A stretch of DNA of 29,208 nucleotides from a virus, in the IMG/VR virus record IMGVR_UViG_3300030419_006989, positions 1 to 29,208 of that record; one strand, written 5' to 3'. The notes under the pieces were generated by a model. That model was not told where the DNA came from and searched no databases. It saw only the letters and a list, made by a program, of their open reading frames with translations. The first letter of the stretch is position 1; each line of letters begins with the position of its first letter. Shown piece by piece: positions 24,101-29,208 of the stretch. A program made the translations under genes and the position numbers.

Positions 24101-24783
24101 CTGGCGGAAGGAGGCTTCCTTTCATCAAAGGGGAAACCGTGCTTCAGTATTTAGGCAGGGCGTTTGCTTCTGATAATCCTTATCTGTCCACATACATGCA
24201 CACCCAGAACATTGACCCGTTTTTTCGTGGGTCTGTATACAAAGAAGGCCTTGGAGGGGATAGCCCTGAGAGGGCTGTGTCTAGAGTACTTGAGCGCGTT
24301 ATAATGACATGGCTACCTCCTGATTCTTTTGGGTTTGGTTATGGGTATAGAGAAAAAAGAGTGGAAAGGGCACGGCGTGGGGAGATACCTTATGGTAGAC
24401 TCCAGCCCAGAAGCGTTCTGAGGGAGCAGCTTGGCCGATGGGCTGGGTTAGATGTTGGCATGTGGGACATGGAAAAAATATTAGCCACAGGTGATCAAGC
24501 CACTTACAATGAAATACGAGCCCTGCAAAAGAAAAGAATAAACTTAATTATGAGAGCTCAGCGGCGGCAGATATCGGATGAGGAGCTTAAAATTGAGGGG
24601 AAGCACTGGTTTCGACAGTATCGTGAAACTTTGGAAAGGGTTTCAAAAAGAAGCAAGCTTAGGAGCTGGATTGAAACTAAATATCCGGAAATAGAACCTA
24701 GAGAGTTGCCGCCACTAAGTGAAGAAACGATAGACATAATCAATAAACTAAATCAAACAACGGCTAACGAGGGACTAGAGTAA
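18118..24783 (+). CDS. Giant 2221-residue internal/polyvalent-type virion protein
   Basis: This is the largest gene, about 23% of the window. It starts at GTG 18118 with AGGGA 8 bases upstream. Residues 12-89 carry five acidic DYRxFxIGxP motifs, and residues 579-645 and 658-822 carry helical repeats. A central charged helical region (to about 1050) is followed by mixed helical domains. Near residues 1681-1910 come KATKTILSVGTHVTNWLGNF and RRAFADYENLNGLFQTVRR followed by WGQVFVAFDARTTP, which recall C-terminal regions of giant phage polyvalent/ejection proteins (LPD38-like; by eye). No T7-type RNA polymerase, protease or lytic transglycosylase motif was recognised. It is probably packed in the head and injected with the two preceding proteins. 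Arginine is mainly AGA/AGG, unlike the capsid gene. The stop overlaps the next ATG by one base. Confidence 0.65.
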   Translation: MAKPKTETKSTDYRDFEIGPPDEERPRIAKEDYRQFTIGDPEEGPAKEEDYRSFTIGDPSDESEDYRQFTIGDPSGESEDYRQFTIGDPEEELDIVSLGPEKVSEIAKQKSQEAASLGFDPRTFKGPYFADSREKANTYTKAGLSWVPQGKLLEEMVASGEMAGVQKSIDAFSQDTLEIVKNLKKKKLKISGYSEEAKSLMRERGQPALEYVQLPDGSIVPDYTDEETRNWLKKKLNEQKQKAKIDGDLKSYLEVTLPVLKLNLPNDLSSDVEMAVLANKIKQTRASKYIRETNRDEARSFKKQIRSANLAAARVFKERRKKTEKELAFSRGLEEATLIRGPNGMVVRSDSYPQRAIEGVFEGAKGVFKVSGDLAIKAARGLHRLVGDLHYKEGDVDVTGEQIGPSVFPSAAQIARTTREQALSFYKTWPAMVPYMASMGAPGAVKPSLESSFSWSKTVKNTLLEIPAAPAVAIHAVRAVGQMASYWSDPYISTEEKLATSGNTLDQIGTLLGQRYSLYFTDPGAVFNEGAFKVFLDVLGTADLVGLPARIIASSALSKARAIAKAESAAGVDLIKKAELLKEQARGTKRFALEERVESLKRQAMREPEGSPNRIALEKRVEALEEQARGLPRGEIVGSPWRVALEEEAARKMHQVKPGRSPYEVERARIGKREEHYARVAALEKKIEELSTPVPKAKQPKQKEATTLENRRELAKAQKELDRLKKDGPVEISDWQPGRSPREVEKIRADKTKEHYAKIAALEKKIKELSTPYRAPAAGAVVSKAKQLYQKEVTAFKNRRELIKTQKELDRLKRDGPFEISDDILLADRRFLTSSDKLAIANLMSGLQRSLDAVESIADIGKVDDVSAATGARKGKGLIVRKLEKKLADTTELIDKTLPKRLANLKKRMDAHNVQTNAKVFNIRDKRVGREIVDPQLKLQWKSTKRKINRATKKGDNDLVDSLTKDLVSIRKKQHALDVAESKKVNGELAQAKENLFGSKGKGGIIEQLSEIRAVFEATRFALSAVRAQTRVAAKRVGISKEAHALTRDALVMHNVAGRVTEVALYSLPIFGQMALMNRGVHWLLEGPGSLYVPGFGNVEKVKLRRLWLDPNNRLPNAFLAAKREAYGASAEFVYRVAERLRKVEKEDWPFLREMLKYEHDYITRMYHRDPFAPAGKKYSLKEDLTEIDYFSPRKVTDKSQPWEMTSKEFSKRQESLNPDEVNESLRVYLEGILPAARGPFGKGLYDAVKRNDVEKYIDDFIRDTPADELLGYIEFQPYLPKTAKQKAKEAFYVDGKIQVFKEQILSDIDLIIKSFPIESGYIDKASVRALHERHVKSAVSRGDKVHGQVLNEYPAIHASVLNERAKMARRLEVMNRHDDIVDFLIETNRKGREARAFYAPGKERVAYYPEAVEKVWDTMGARLEDLRGRFVGHPRIEAAAEEVAAIAGRMEDHVIGVAIMENTWRRQGFSVSEREAGFVMSNGQRIRVSQDLPSDLLGKLPTAVRDFEFLKAFEKMRVDSSVHRPFVNSSKIHELGERIWQIKISKKLTDEQKKAAIKPIKDEMDLLDRVGKNPTSSNEARAKIKQISRNKKLKPATRERRLQYERARLEDAVVREELRKNGWIEVGPHVEKSVRSSSDSIIDGQFIVSRGGKLKGVVNKPIKGTGTNQMGGLNGMIQPDIAYELYGSHMLAKEYGAIGSKALGFFKATKTILSVGTHVTNWLGNFLYLAPMAGISPYNPQNWKYYKQAAKDFSSRGKSEQFRRWVKSGGRGPDGGINRAELLAPTERGIGLLYKGIFGNAKRVHEWSAKMIKGTLAGDAGMAFSASKSAWRHLKDLPPSMYQMGDDYYRYSLFLKKIDEGGAWSKLDKAVDTAASLAGRRAFADYENLNGLFQTVRRSWWGQVFVAFDARTTPLVVQKMQQSPYSVAFALGFHDYMSTKNMVDAGYDPEQLNNALENMPDYAKWSKTWLVSIFPELKGTSIEGMRMNFLKYFPGGRRLPFIKGETVLQYLGRAFASDNPYLSTYMHTQNIDPFFRGSVYKEGLGGDSPERAVSRVLERVIMTWLPPDSFGFGYGYREKRVERARRGEIPYGRLQPRSVLREQLGRWAGLDVGMWDMEKILATGDQATYNEIRALQKKRINLIMRAQRRQISDEELKIEGKHWFRQYRETLERVSKRSKLRSWIETKYPEIEPRELPPLSEETIDIINKLNQTTANEGLE
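18151..18384 (+). repeat. Five DYRxFxIGxP motif repeats at the N-terminus of the giant protein
   Basis: Motifs start at residues 12, 32, 50, 65 and 80 (DYRDFEIGPP, DYRQFTIGDP, DYRSFTIGDP, DYRQFTIGDP, DYRQFTIGDP), separated by acidic Glu/Asp/Ser linkers. The spacing is 20, 18, 15 and 15 residues. The last two units are nearly identical over 45 bases of DNA, which points to recent duplication. The regular short motif on an acidic disordered arm suggests multivalent binding to a partner. Confidence 0.95.
19852..20064 (+). repeat. Short helical repeats in the giant protein
   Basis: Residues about 579-645 contain three related units built around a R-x-ALExRVExLxxQAR pattern (FALEERVESLKRQAM, IALEKRVEALEEQAR, VALEEEA), each about 20-30 residues and separated by Gly/Pro/Ser linkers. 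They are likely successive coiled-coil segments from internal duplication, directly before the larger 79-residue duplication. Confidence 0.75.
20089..20583 (+). repeat. Tandem 79/86-residue coiled-coil duplication in the giant protein
   Basis: Unit one begins at residue 658 (PGRSPYEVERARIGKREEHY) and unit two at residue 737 (PGRSPREVEKIRADKTKEHY). Both continue through AALEKKI, ELSTP, ENRREL or KNRREL, KELDRLK and DGP(V/F)EISD. Unit two carries about seven extra residues after ELSTP. DNA identity between units is high, so this is a fairly recent in-frame duplication of about 237 bases. Confidence 0.92.
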
Positions 24784-25295
24784 TGGCATCAATAAACATT
24801 GGTGGAAAGGGGAGAACGGCGATAACCCAGGTGGGTGGTTATGGCCAGCACACGGGGCTGCTTGCTCCACACATGGTAAAGGCAACGCTGGAACCAGATG
24901 CAAATGACTTGACCGGCAACTCGCGGCTTAAGGTGTTGCGAGTTTTACCCTCATACGCATGTGACACCTGGGAAGTATTTGTTGTGCTTGGCGCAAACGA
25001 TCCAAAGGTTCGGGTATACGGTCTTGACGATGACTACGCCGGAAGCGGTGTGCCTGCGTCTGGAACTAAGTATGAGTTGAACCTGAAGGACATCGGAGGT
25101 TATGATGAGGGGTTTGTTGCAGCCAACATGCCTCAACATTTTATCATTGATCGAGCGTGGAAAGGCCTTCAGTTTGATGTCACTGATGTTAGCGGGAACG
25201 GAGATGCGACAGTCACAATCAAGGTAAAGGCATATCGTTCAGGCCAATGCACTTTTGAGGGCACCTACACAACGGGCACCGTTGAGAATAGCTAG
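24783..25295 (+). CDS. Small beta-rich virion protein upstream of the tail fibre
   Basis: The 170-residue protein has an ATG overlapping the giant gene's stop by one base (TAATG), with GAGGGA upstream. It is all-beta in appearance (KVLRVLPSYACDTWEVFVVL, PKVRVYGLDD, GDATVTIKVKAYRSGQCTFE), with Gly-rich turns and no membrane or coiled-coil segment. No family is recognised. Its place between the ejection proteins and the long fibre suggests a fibre-attachment, decoration or neck protein. Confidence 0.55.
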   Translation: MASINIGGKGRTAITQVGGYGQHTGLLAPHMVKATLEPDANDLTGNSRLKVLRVLPSYACDTWEVFVVLGANDPKVRVYGLDDDYAGSGVPASGTKYELNLKDIGGYDEGFVAANMPQHFIIDRAWKGLQFDVTDVSGNGDATVTIKVKAYRSGQCTFEGTYTTGTVENS

Positions 25296-25304
25296 GAGTA
25301 AACT

Positions 25305-27371
25305 ATGAGCGTTCGCACAGGAATTCGTATTTCAGGTTTTCCGGTAGAGACATCGGAAACATCGACAGCACTCACAGTAACCACAGAAAGTACTCGTGAC
25401 CTTATTCTAAATACGAATGAGGGTACGAACTCTGGCTCTATTACAATCAAAGACGGTACTGCCGGTGATATTGAACTGGCTGCAAAGGGTGATGTTGTTG
25501 TCGAAGACGCTGACATTGAGCTAAAGCCCACATCAATCAGCACGGCACACATAAAGGTACCATCTGGCTCCTTAGATATTCGTTGTGCAAACAACCTAAA
25601 AATCGGTACGGACGGTGCAGACAGCGTTCGCATTGGCCGAGACAATACTACAGCAGCCAAGGTTCATATTCGTTCTGGCTCTGACGATGACCTTGTTGTA
25701 AGCAACTCTAAGGTGGGTATTGGTACTGACTCTCCAGCTCACGAGCTTGATGTTGCTGGTGACGTTAAGGTTACCGGTGACATCATCTTAGATGATGGCG
25801 GCTCTTTGAAAGAAGCCGGTGGTACAGCGGCTATTACTTTTGATGGCAGTGGCCATGTGACTAAGATTGGCCAGGATTCACCCAGCTCTTCAGATGTGTT
25901 GACATACGACGGGGCAAAATGGGTTGCGTCTGCGCCAACGGCTGGAGACATTACAGGTGTAACAGCCGGTAACGGAATTAGCGGTGGGGGTACATCTGGT
26001 GGGGTCACTGTAACATTAGATGTTAGTGATAGCAGTCTAACAACAGCAACTGAGATTGATAGCGCAGACTTACTTGCCTTTAGCGATGAGGACGCAGGAA
26101 GTCAGCCAACTAAAAACATTACAGCAGGCAATCTAATGAAGCACATTGGGTCTTGCTTATCTGGCGCAACAGTGTCAGTTGGTAGTGACCACATTGTCTT
26201 CTTAGATGGAGGGGCAACTGAAGATGCAAAAGTTGACAGCATTGCAGACCTGGTTAGTGGCGTTGCAGGTACTGCCTCTAGTACTGGTTTGTCTGCAAGC
26301 TCTGGCGTTCTTAGCGTTTCTGATTTACACCCTGTTGGAGTAGACGGTAGCGCAAACCAGTTGCTAACAGATGACGGCGACGGGACCGTTACCTCTGAAG
26401 CAAAAGCCAAAGTTGATGGCGCCACAATGACTATTGGTAATGGCGCAGAAGAAGATAGCATGCTGGTCTTTGATGGCCATGCGGAGGACTTTCGCATTGG
26501 CTTGGACGACGGGAATGATCAACTTGAAATTGGCGTTGGAAGCTCGCATGGAACTACTGCCGGTATTATTATTGACGATCACGGCGAAGTTACAAAGATT
26601 GGCCAAGACTCACCTAGCAATAACCAAGTGCTGACTTGGGACAATGGAAACAGCAAGGTTGTCTGGGCAGACGCTGGCGGTAGCGGCGCTGTATCAGCTG
26701 TTGCAAATGGCAGCGACAATCGCATTGCGACATTTAGCAGCAGCGACGCATTGAACGGCGAGGCTAATCTCGAATTCGACGGCACTGATTTATCTATTGC
26801 AGCAGCAGGAAAGGTTGAGTTTCGGGATACAGGAATCTACTTAAACTCAGATGAGGATGGACATCTCTCAATCGTAGCTGATGGGCATGTCACAACGAGC
26901 GGTTTCCCAAGCAACGAGAACGCAATAGGCACATCAGCGACATCAATACCAAGTGTGTTTGGTGCGGATGGAGATTGTACCGGCGACATTATCAAGCTGC
27001 TCAACGACACAACAACGAAGGGCCACATCTATTATTTGTCAGACCATCCCGGCTGGGAAGAGGCACAAGCCAACGATACAAATGATGGCGGCCCCGGTGA
27101 AATGCTTGCCATGGCAGTGGGCACTAACAGCAACACCCACGGCATGTTGGTCAAAGGGTTTATGCGAATTGACAGCGGTAACTACAACGGCACAGCAGAC
27201 ATTGGCAAGATTGGTTACCTTTCAGATGACACTGCTGGGCAGATAGATTTCACAGCGCCCGCCGGAAGCGGCGAGGTGGTGAGAGTTGTGGGCCACTGCC
27301 TACAGAAAGACGGCAGCAATCACATCTTGTTTTACTTCAATCCATCGAATGACTATGTGGAGATTGCGTAA
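25305..27371 (+). CDS. Long repetitive tail fibre
   Basis: The 688-residue protein has SD AGGAG and a composition dominated by Gly, Ser, Thr, Asp and Val, as in trimeric phage fibres. The module KVGIGTDSPAHELDVAGDVK (residues about 142-161) is the VGIGT-P-LDV-G pattern common in phage fibres and bacterial surface proteins. A second module, VTKIGQDSP followed by VLTYDGAKWV or VLTWDNGNSKVVW, occurs at residues 185 and 429, showing internal duplication 244 residues apart. The N-terminal region probably anchors to the virion and the non-repetitive C-terminus (residues about 560-688) probably carries receptor contact. It shares its stop with the next ATG (TAATG). No chaperone or self-cleaving domain was recognised. 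Confidence 0.82.
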   Translation: MSVRTGIRISGFPVETSETSTALTVTTESTRDLILNTNEGTNSGSITIKDGTAGDIELAAKGDVVVEDADIELKPTSISTAHIKVPSGSLDIRCANNLKIGTDGADSVRIGRDNTTAAKVHIRSGSDDDLVVSNSKVGIGTDSPAHELDVAGDVKVTGDIILDDGGSLKEAGGTAAITFDGSGHVTKIGQDSPSSSDVLTYDGAKWVASAPTAGDITGVTAGNGISGGGTSGGVTVTLDVSDSSLTTATEIDSADLLAFSDEDAGSQPTKNITAGNLMKHIGSCLSGATVSVGSDHIVFLDGGATEDAKVDSIADLVSGVAGTASSTGLSASSGVLSVSDLHPVGVDGSANQLLTDDGDGTVTSEAKAKVDGATMTIGNGAEEDSMLVFDGHAEDFRIGLDDGNDQLEIGVGSSHGTTAGIIIDDHGEVTKIGQDSPSNNQVLTWDNGNSKVVWADAGGSGAVSAVANGSDNRIATFSSSDALNGEANLEFDGTDLSIAAAGKVEFRDTGIYLNSDEDGHLSIVADGHVTTSGFPSNENAIGTSATSIPSVFGADGDCTGDIIKLLNDTTTKGHIYYLSDHPGWEEAQANDTNDGGPGEMLAMAVGTNSNTHGMLVKGFMRIDSGNYNGTADIGKIGYLSDDTAGQIDFTAPAGSGEVVRVVGHCLQKDGSNHILFYFNPSNDYVEIA

Positions 27372-28207
27372 TGTCAGCGGTAGCATTAAAGCGAAATGGT
27401 GTTGAGTGCTACAAGATTAAGAAGTTTAGCGGTGTAGAGAAGCAGAACATTGCCCTTCATGGTCACGTAGATAACTCAGCAGCTCCTGTTATCTTTCTTA
27501 CCTTTGAAGAGAATAGTGGCAGCACCACTGAAGATTATAGCGAGTCAGGTACTGACCATGATGGCGATGTAATGGGTACTTGGAGTACGACGTACAAGGC
27601 AGCAGGTAGTGCGTCAATGACATACGGCAGTACAGGGCACCACACGGAACATTCCGATCATGCGGATTTAGACTGGTCTGTGACTACACCGTGGACAATA
27701 AGCAGTTATTCGGCAACTGTATCTACAAGTTATGTTGGCGTATATGTAAAGCGCGACACATCAGGAAATGGCTACACAGGACCGGCAGTCTTCCTCAACG
27801 ACGGTGAGGTGGAAATCTACCTCATCGACACATGGGGAGGGGAAGCGTGCCACTTGGTACCTACAGCATCCTCAACCAACGTAAAAGAAGCCGGTGTATA
27901 CCATCATATTGTTGTGACATACGACGGCAGTACCAATGCAGCAGGATTCACTGCTTATGTCGATGGGGTCAAGCACACGGTAGCTAACGGTAAGCTTGCT
28001 GTGGGTGGTGGTGGCGACACACTGGACTCTAACTCTAATGTCGTCAATAACGTTGACGCTAGATGGGGTGCAGATACGGCGACTAACGGATTGCAATCTG
28101 GCGGCACTGACCACTCAGCAGCGTGGAAAAATGTCCACATTACGGATGCGCAGGCAGCAATTCTTTATAACTCAGGGACACCGATTGATGTACGGCGGGG
28201 GCTTTAA
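27371..28207 (+). CDS. LamG/concanavalin-like carbohydrate-binding tail protein
   Basis: The 278-residue protein is translationally coupled to the fibre gene (one-base overlap, GGAG 8 bases upstream). It matches the LamG_3/concanavalin A-like jelly roll: an opening PVIFLTFEENSGS, a middle region with WTISSYSATV and YVGVYVKRDTSG, and the diagnostic GVYHHIVVTYDGSTNAAGF followed by TAYVDGVKHTV. The closing WKNVHITDAQAAILYNSGTP matches the usual final strand and helix. Such domains bind glycans; on a virion next to the long fibre, host-surface polysaccharide is the probable target. It may be a separate fibre tip or accessory adhesin. Confidence 0.78.
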   Translation: MSAVALKRNGVECYKIKKFSGVEKQNIALHGHVDNSAAPVIFLTFEENSGSTTEDYSESGTDHDGDVMGTWSTTYKAAGSASMTYGSTGHHTEHSDHADLDWSVTTPWTISSYSATVSTSYVGVYVKRDTSGNGYTGPAVFLNDGEVEIYLIDTWGGEACHLVPTASSTNVKEAGVYHHIVVTYDGSTNAAGFTAYVDGVKHTVANGKLAVGGGGDTLDSNSNVVNNVDARWGADTATNGLQSGGTDHSAAWKNVHITDAQAAILYNSGTPIDVRRGL

Positions 28208-28380
28208 TGGCGCAGGTAAAAGACATAGAGCAGTTAGCCATTGATGTCTGGCTATACCTTGCTGACAACCCTTCTGATACAACATCATTAGGTGCAGCAG
28301 AAGATGCAGTTCGGGCTGGAACAATGACATTGGCTCAGGCACAGGCACATGAGTTTTCAAATATATTAGTGGAGGAGTAG
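28207..28380 (+). CDS. Small protein (57 residues) between adhesin and lysis genes
   Basis: ATG 28207 overlaps the adhesin stop by one base (TAATG), with a G-rich SD-like tract in front; the TAG stop directly abuts the next ATG. The 57-residue product is acidic and predicted all-helical (begins MAQVKDIEQLAIDVWLYLAD), with no membrane segment or signal peptide. No family is recognised. Its reality is supported by seamless packing between two start/stop junctions and by the SD of the next gene lying at its very end. Confidence 0.65.
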   Translation: MAQVKDIEQLAIDVWLYLADNPSDTTSLGAAEDAVRAGTMTLAQAQAHEFSNILVEE

Positions 28381-28569
28381 ATGAGTAAAGAAACAGAAGT
28401 TGCTGCAAAGGTTTTAGCATATCGCCAGACGGGAGAGTGTGACGATGCAAAGCTTAAAAAGCTAGCTGATGATAACCCAGGTGCTGCGCGCTACAAAGTT
28501 GCCTCCCTTTATTTAAAGCCAGCCAAAAAGAAAGCTGCACCTAAAAAGAAAGTGACTAAAAAGAAGTGA
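28381..28569 (+). CDS. Small protein with lysine-rich tail
   Basis: The 62-residue protein has an excellent SD (GGAGGAG, 28371-28377). Residues 1-46 look helical (ETEVAAKVLAYRQTGE). The last 16 residues, PAKKKAAPKKKVTKKK, are a histone-H1-like Lys/Ala/Pro tail that should bind nucleic acid or negatively charged envelope polymers. It overlaps the endolysin start by 4 bases (GTGA). The function is unknown; no membrane segment is present, so it is not a holin. It is the only TGA-terminated gene in its neighbourhood. Confidence 0.65.
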   Translation: MSKETEVAAKVLAYRQTGECDDAKLKKLADDNPGAARYKVASLYLKPAKKKAAPKKKVTKKK

Positions 28570-29208
28570 ACAGCGAAGAACTTATAAGGCTTCAAACAGC
28601 ACTGCTAGCCCTTGGCCATGAGCCAGGTATGATTGATGGCCTGCTTGGGCCTAAGACAATAGCAGCAGCAGCACGCTTTATGTGGCTAGACCATGGAGAT
28701 TTATCTGTTGCAAGAGCAGCATACGATAGGCTTCGTCCCACTGCTGTACCAGACATTACAATTTCAGGCATTGATGTGTCTTCTTACCAGGGCACAGTTG
28801 ATTGGAAGAAAGTTGCCGAGGCCGGGCATCGGTTTGCGTGGGTAAAATGCTCTGAAGGCACTACCCACAAGAACAAAGGGCGACAAGCCCGGATGGACGG
28901 TGCCCGTGCCTTTGGCATTCCCGTTGGTGGATACCATTACGCATTGCCTAAAACGTACAGGAGCATCGGGCTGAAGGACGCTGTAAAAGAAGCGAACAAT
29001 TTCTTAAGCTGCTATGGAACCCCACAGCCTGATGATCTTGTTCCCGCATTAGACCTAGAATCAGGACTAATTAAAGGAGCAGAGAACCACAACTACAATG
29101 TCGAGTGGTCACTCAAATGGTGTGAAGTGGTGGGCAAAGAGCTTGGCTGCACGCCGATTATCTACACCGCCAGATGGGCAACGCAAAGTCGAATCATCAA
29201 AGCAGACA
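28566..29208 (+). CDS. Endolysin: peptidoglycan-binding domain plus GH25 muramidase (3' truncated by window)
   Basis: GTG 28566 is the only start after an in-frame TAA at 28557; it overlaps the previous stop in GTGA and has no clear SD, so coupling is likely. Residues about 6-40 match the peptidoglycan-binding_1 repeat (RLQTALLALGHEPGMIDGLL, then GPKTIAAAARF). From residue 68 the GH25 lysozyme fold begins: GIDVSSYQG with Asp70, then DWKKVAEAGHRFAWVKCSEG, GIPVGGYHYA, and the catalytic PALDLES with Asp163 and Glu165. GH25 enzymes cut the beta-1,4 bond between N-acetylmuramic acid and N-acetylglucosamine. 214 codons are visible; the last strands of the barrel, perhaps 50-60 residues, lie beyond the window. 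There is no signal peptide, so export would need a holin, which is not seen nearby. Confidence 0.9.
   Translation, partial: MNSEELIRLQTALLALGHEPGMIDGLLGPKTIAAAARFMWLDHGDLSVARAAYDRLRPTAVPDITISGIDVSSYQGTVDWKKVAEAGHRFAWVKCSEGTTHKNKGRQARMDGARAFGIPVGGYHYALPKTYRSIGLKDAVKEANNFLSCYGTPQPDDLVPALDLESGLIKGAENHNYNVEWSLKWCEVVGKELGCTPIIYTARWATQSRIIKAD

Noticed and set aside
18118-24783. Virion RNA polymerase of the N4 type
   Set aside because: The size is suggestive, but none of the T7-like polymerase catalytic motifs were found by eye; helical repeats and polyvalent-like segments dominate.
15703-24783. Tape-measure protein of a long-tailed phage
   Set aside because: No tail tube, sheath or chaperone genes flank these genes, and adaptor and nozzle proteins indicate a short tail.

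Overview
The window is a late (packaging, virion and lysis) module of a tailed double-stranded DNA bacteriophage. A P22-type portal, an HK97-fold major capsid protein, a head-tail adaptor and a P22 gp10/T7 gp12-type tail nozzle are present. No tape-measure, sheath or tail-tube genes of the long-tailed kind are seen, so a short-tailed (podovirus-like) virion is the best reading. Most starts carry good Shine-Dalgarno (SD) sites and the standard code is used (TAA, TAG and TGA all act as stops), so the host is a bacterium. The host cannot be named from sequence alone; the tail-fibre style resembles uncultured aquatic phages, which is inference only. No replication, integration or lysogeny genes are seen.

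Layout. Bases 1-251 are a noncoding, highly structured stretch with a repeated hairpin. One gene runs leftwards (252-716, a probable tandem ribbon-helix-helix DNA-binding protein). Everything else runs rightwards: small and large terminase (735-3098), a small membrane protein, a glycine-zipper protein and two proline-rich small proteins (3086-4366), portal, scaffold and major capsid protein (4367-8578), then a strong intrinsic terminator. The next block (8677-13999) holds a probable capsid decoration protein, an unknown, the adaptor, the nozzle, a beta-helix protein and a small fibre-like protein. Three large alpha-helical proteins of 560, 790 and 2221 residues follow (14002-24783) and are best read as internal/ejection proteins. 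The window ends with receptor-binding genes (a long repetitive fibre and a LamG-like protein), two small proteins and an endolysin (peptidoglycan-binding domain plus GH25 muramidase) cut by the window edge.

How they work together. The terminase fills a procapsid built from portal, scaffold and coat. The adaptor and nozzle close the head and form the short tail, and the fibre, beta-helix and LamG proteins bind the host surface. The three large internal proteins probably enter the cell ahead of the DNA to build a conduit, and the muramidase releases progeny. The genes are very tightly packed, with many 1-4 base or longer start/stop overlaps, so they are probably translated as long coupled messages. 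The main visible control points are the structured leader, a hairpin over the terL start codon, and the terminator plus second hairpin after the capsid gene.

The most distinctive features are the 2221-residue protein with five acidic N-terminal DYRxFxIGxP motifs and an internal coiled-coil duplication, the twin hairpins at the left end, the tandem ribbon-helix-helix protein, and a beta-sandwich insertion in the tail nozzle. No database search was run; family names come from motif recognition by eye.
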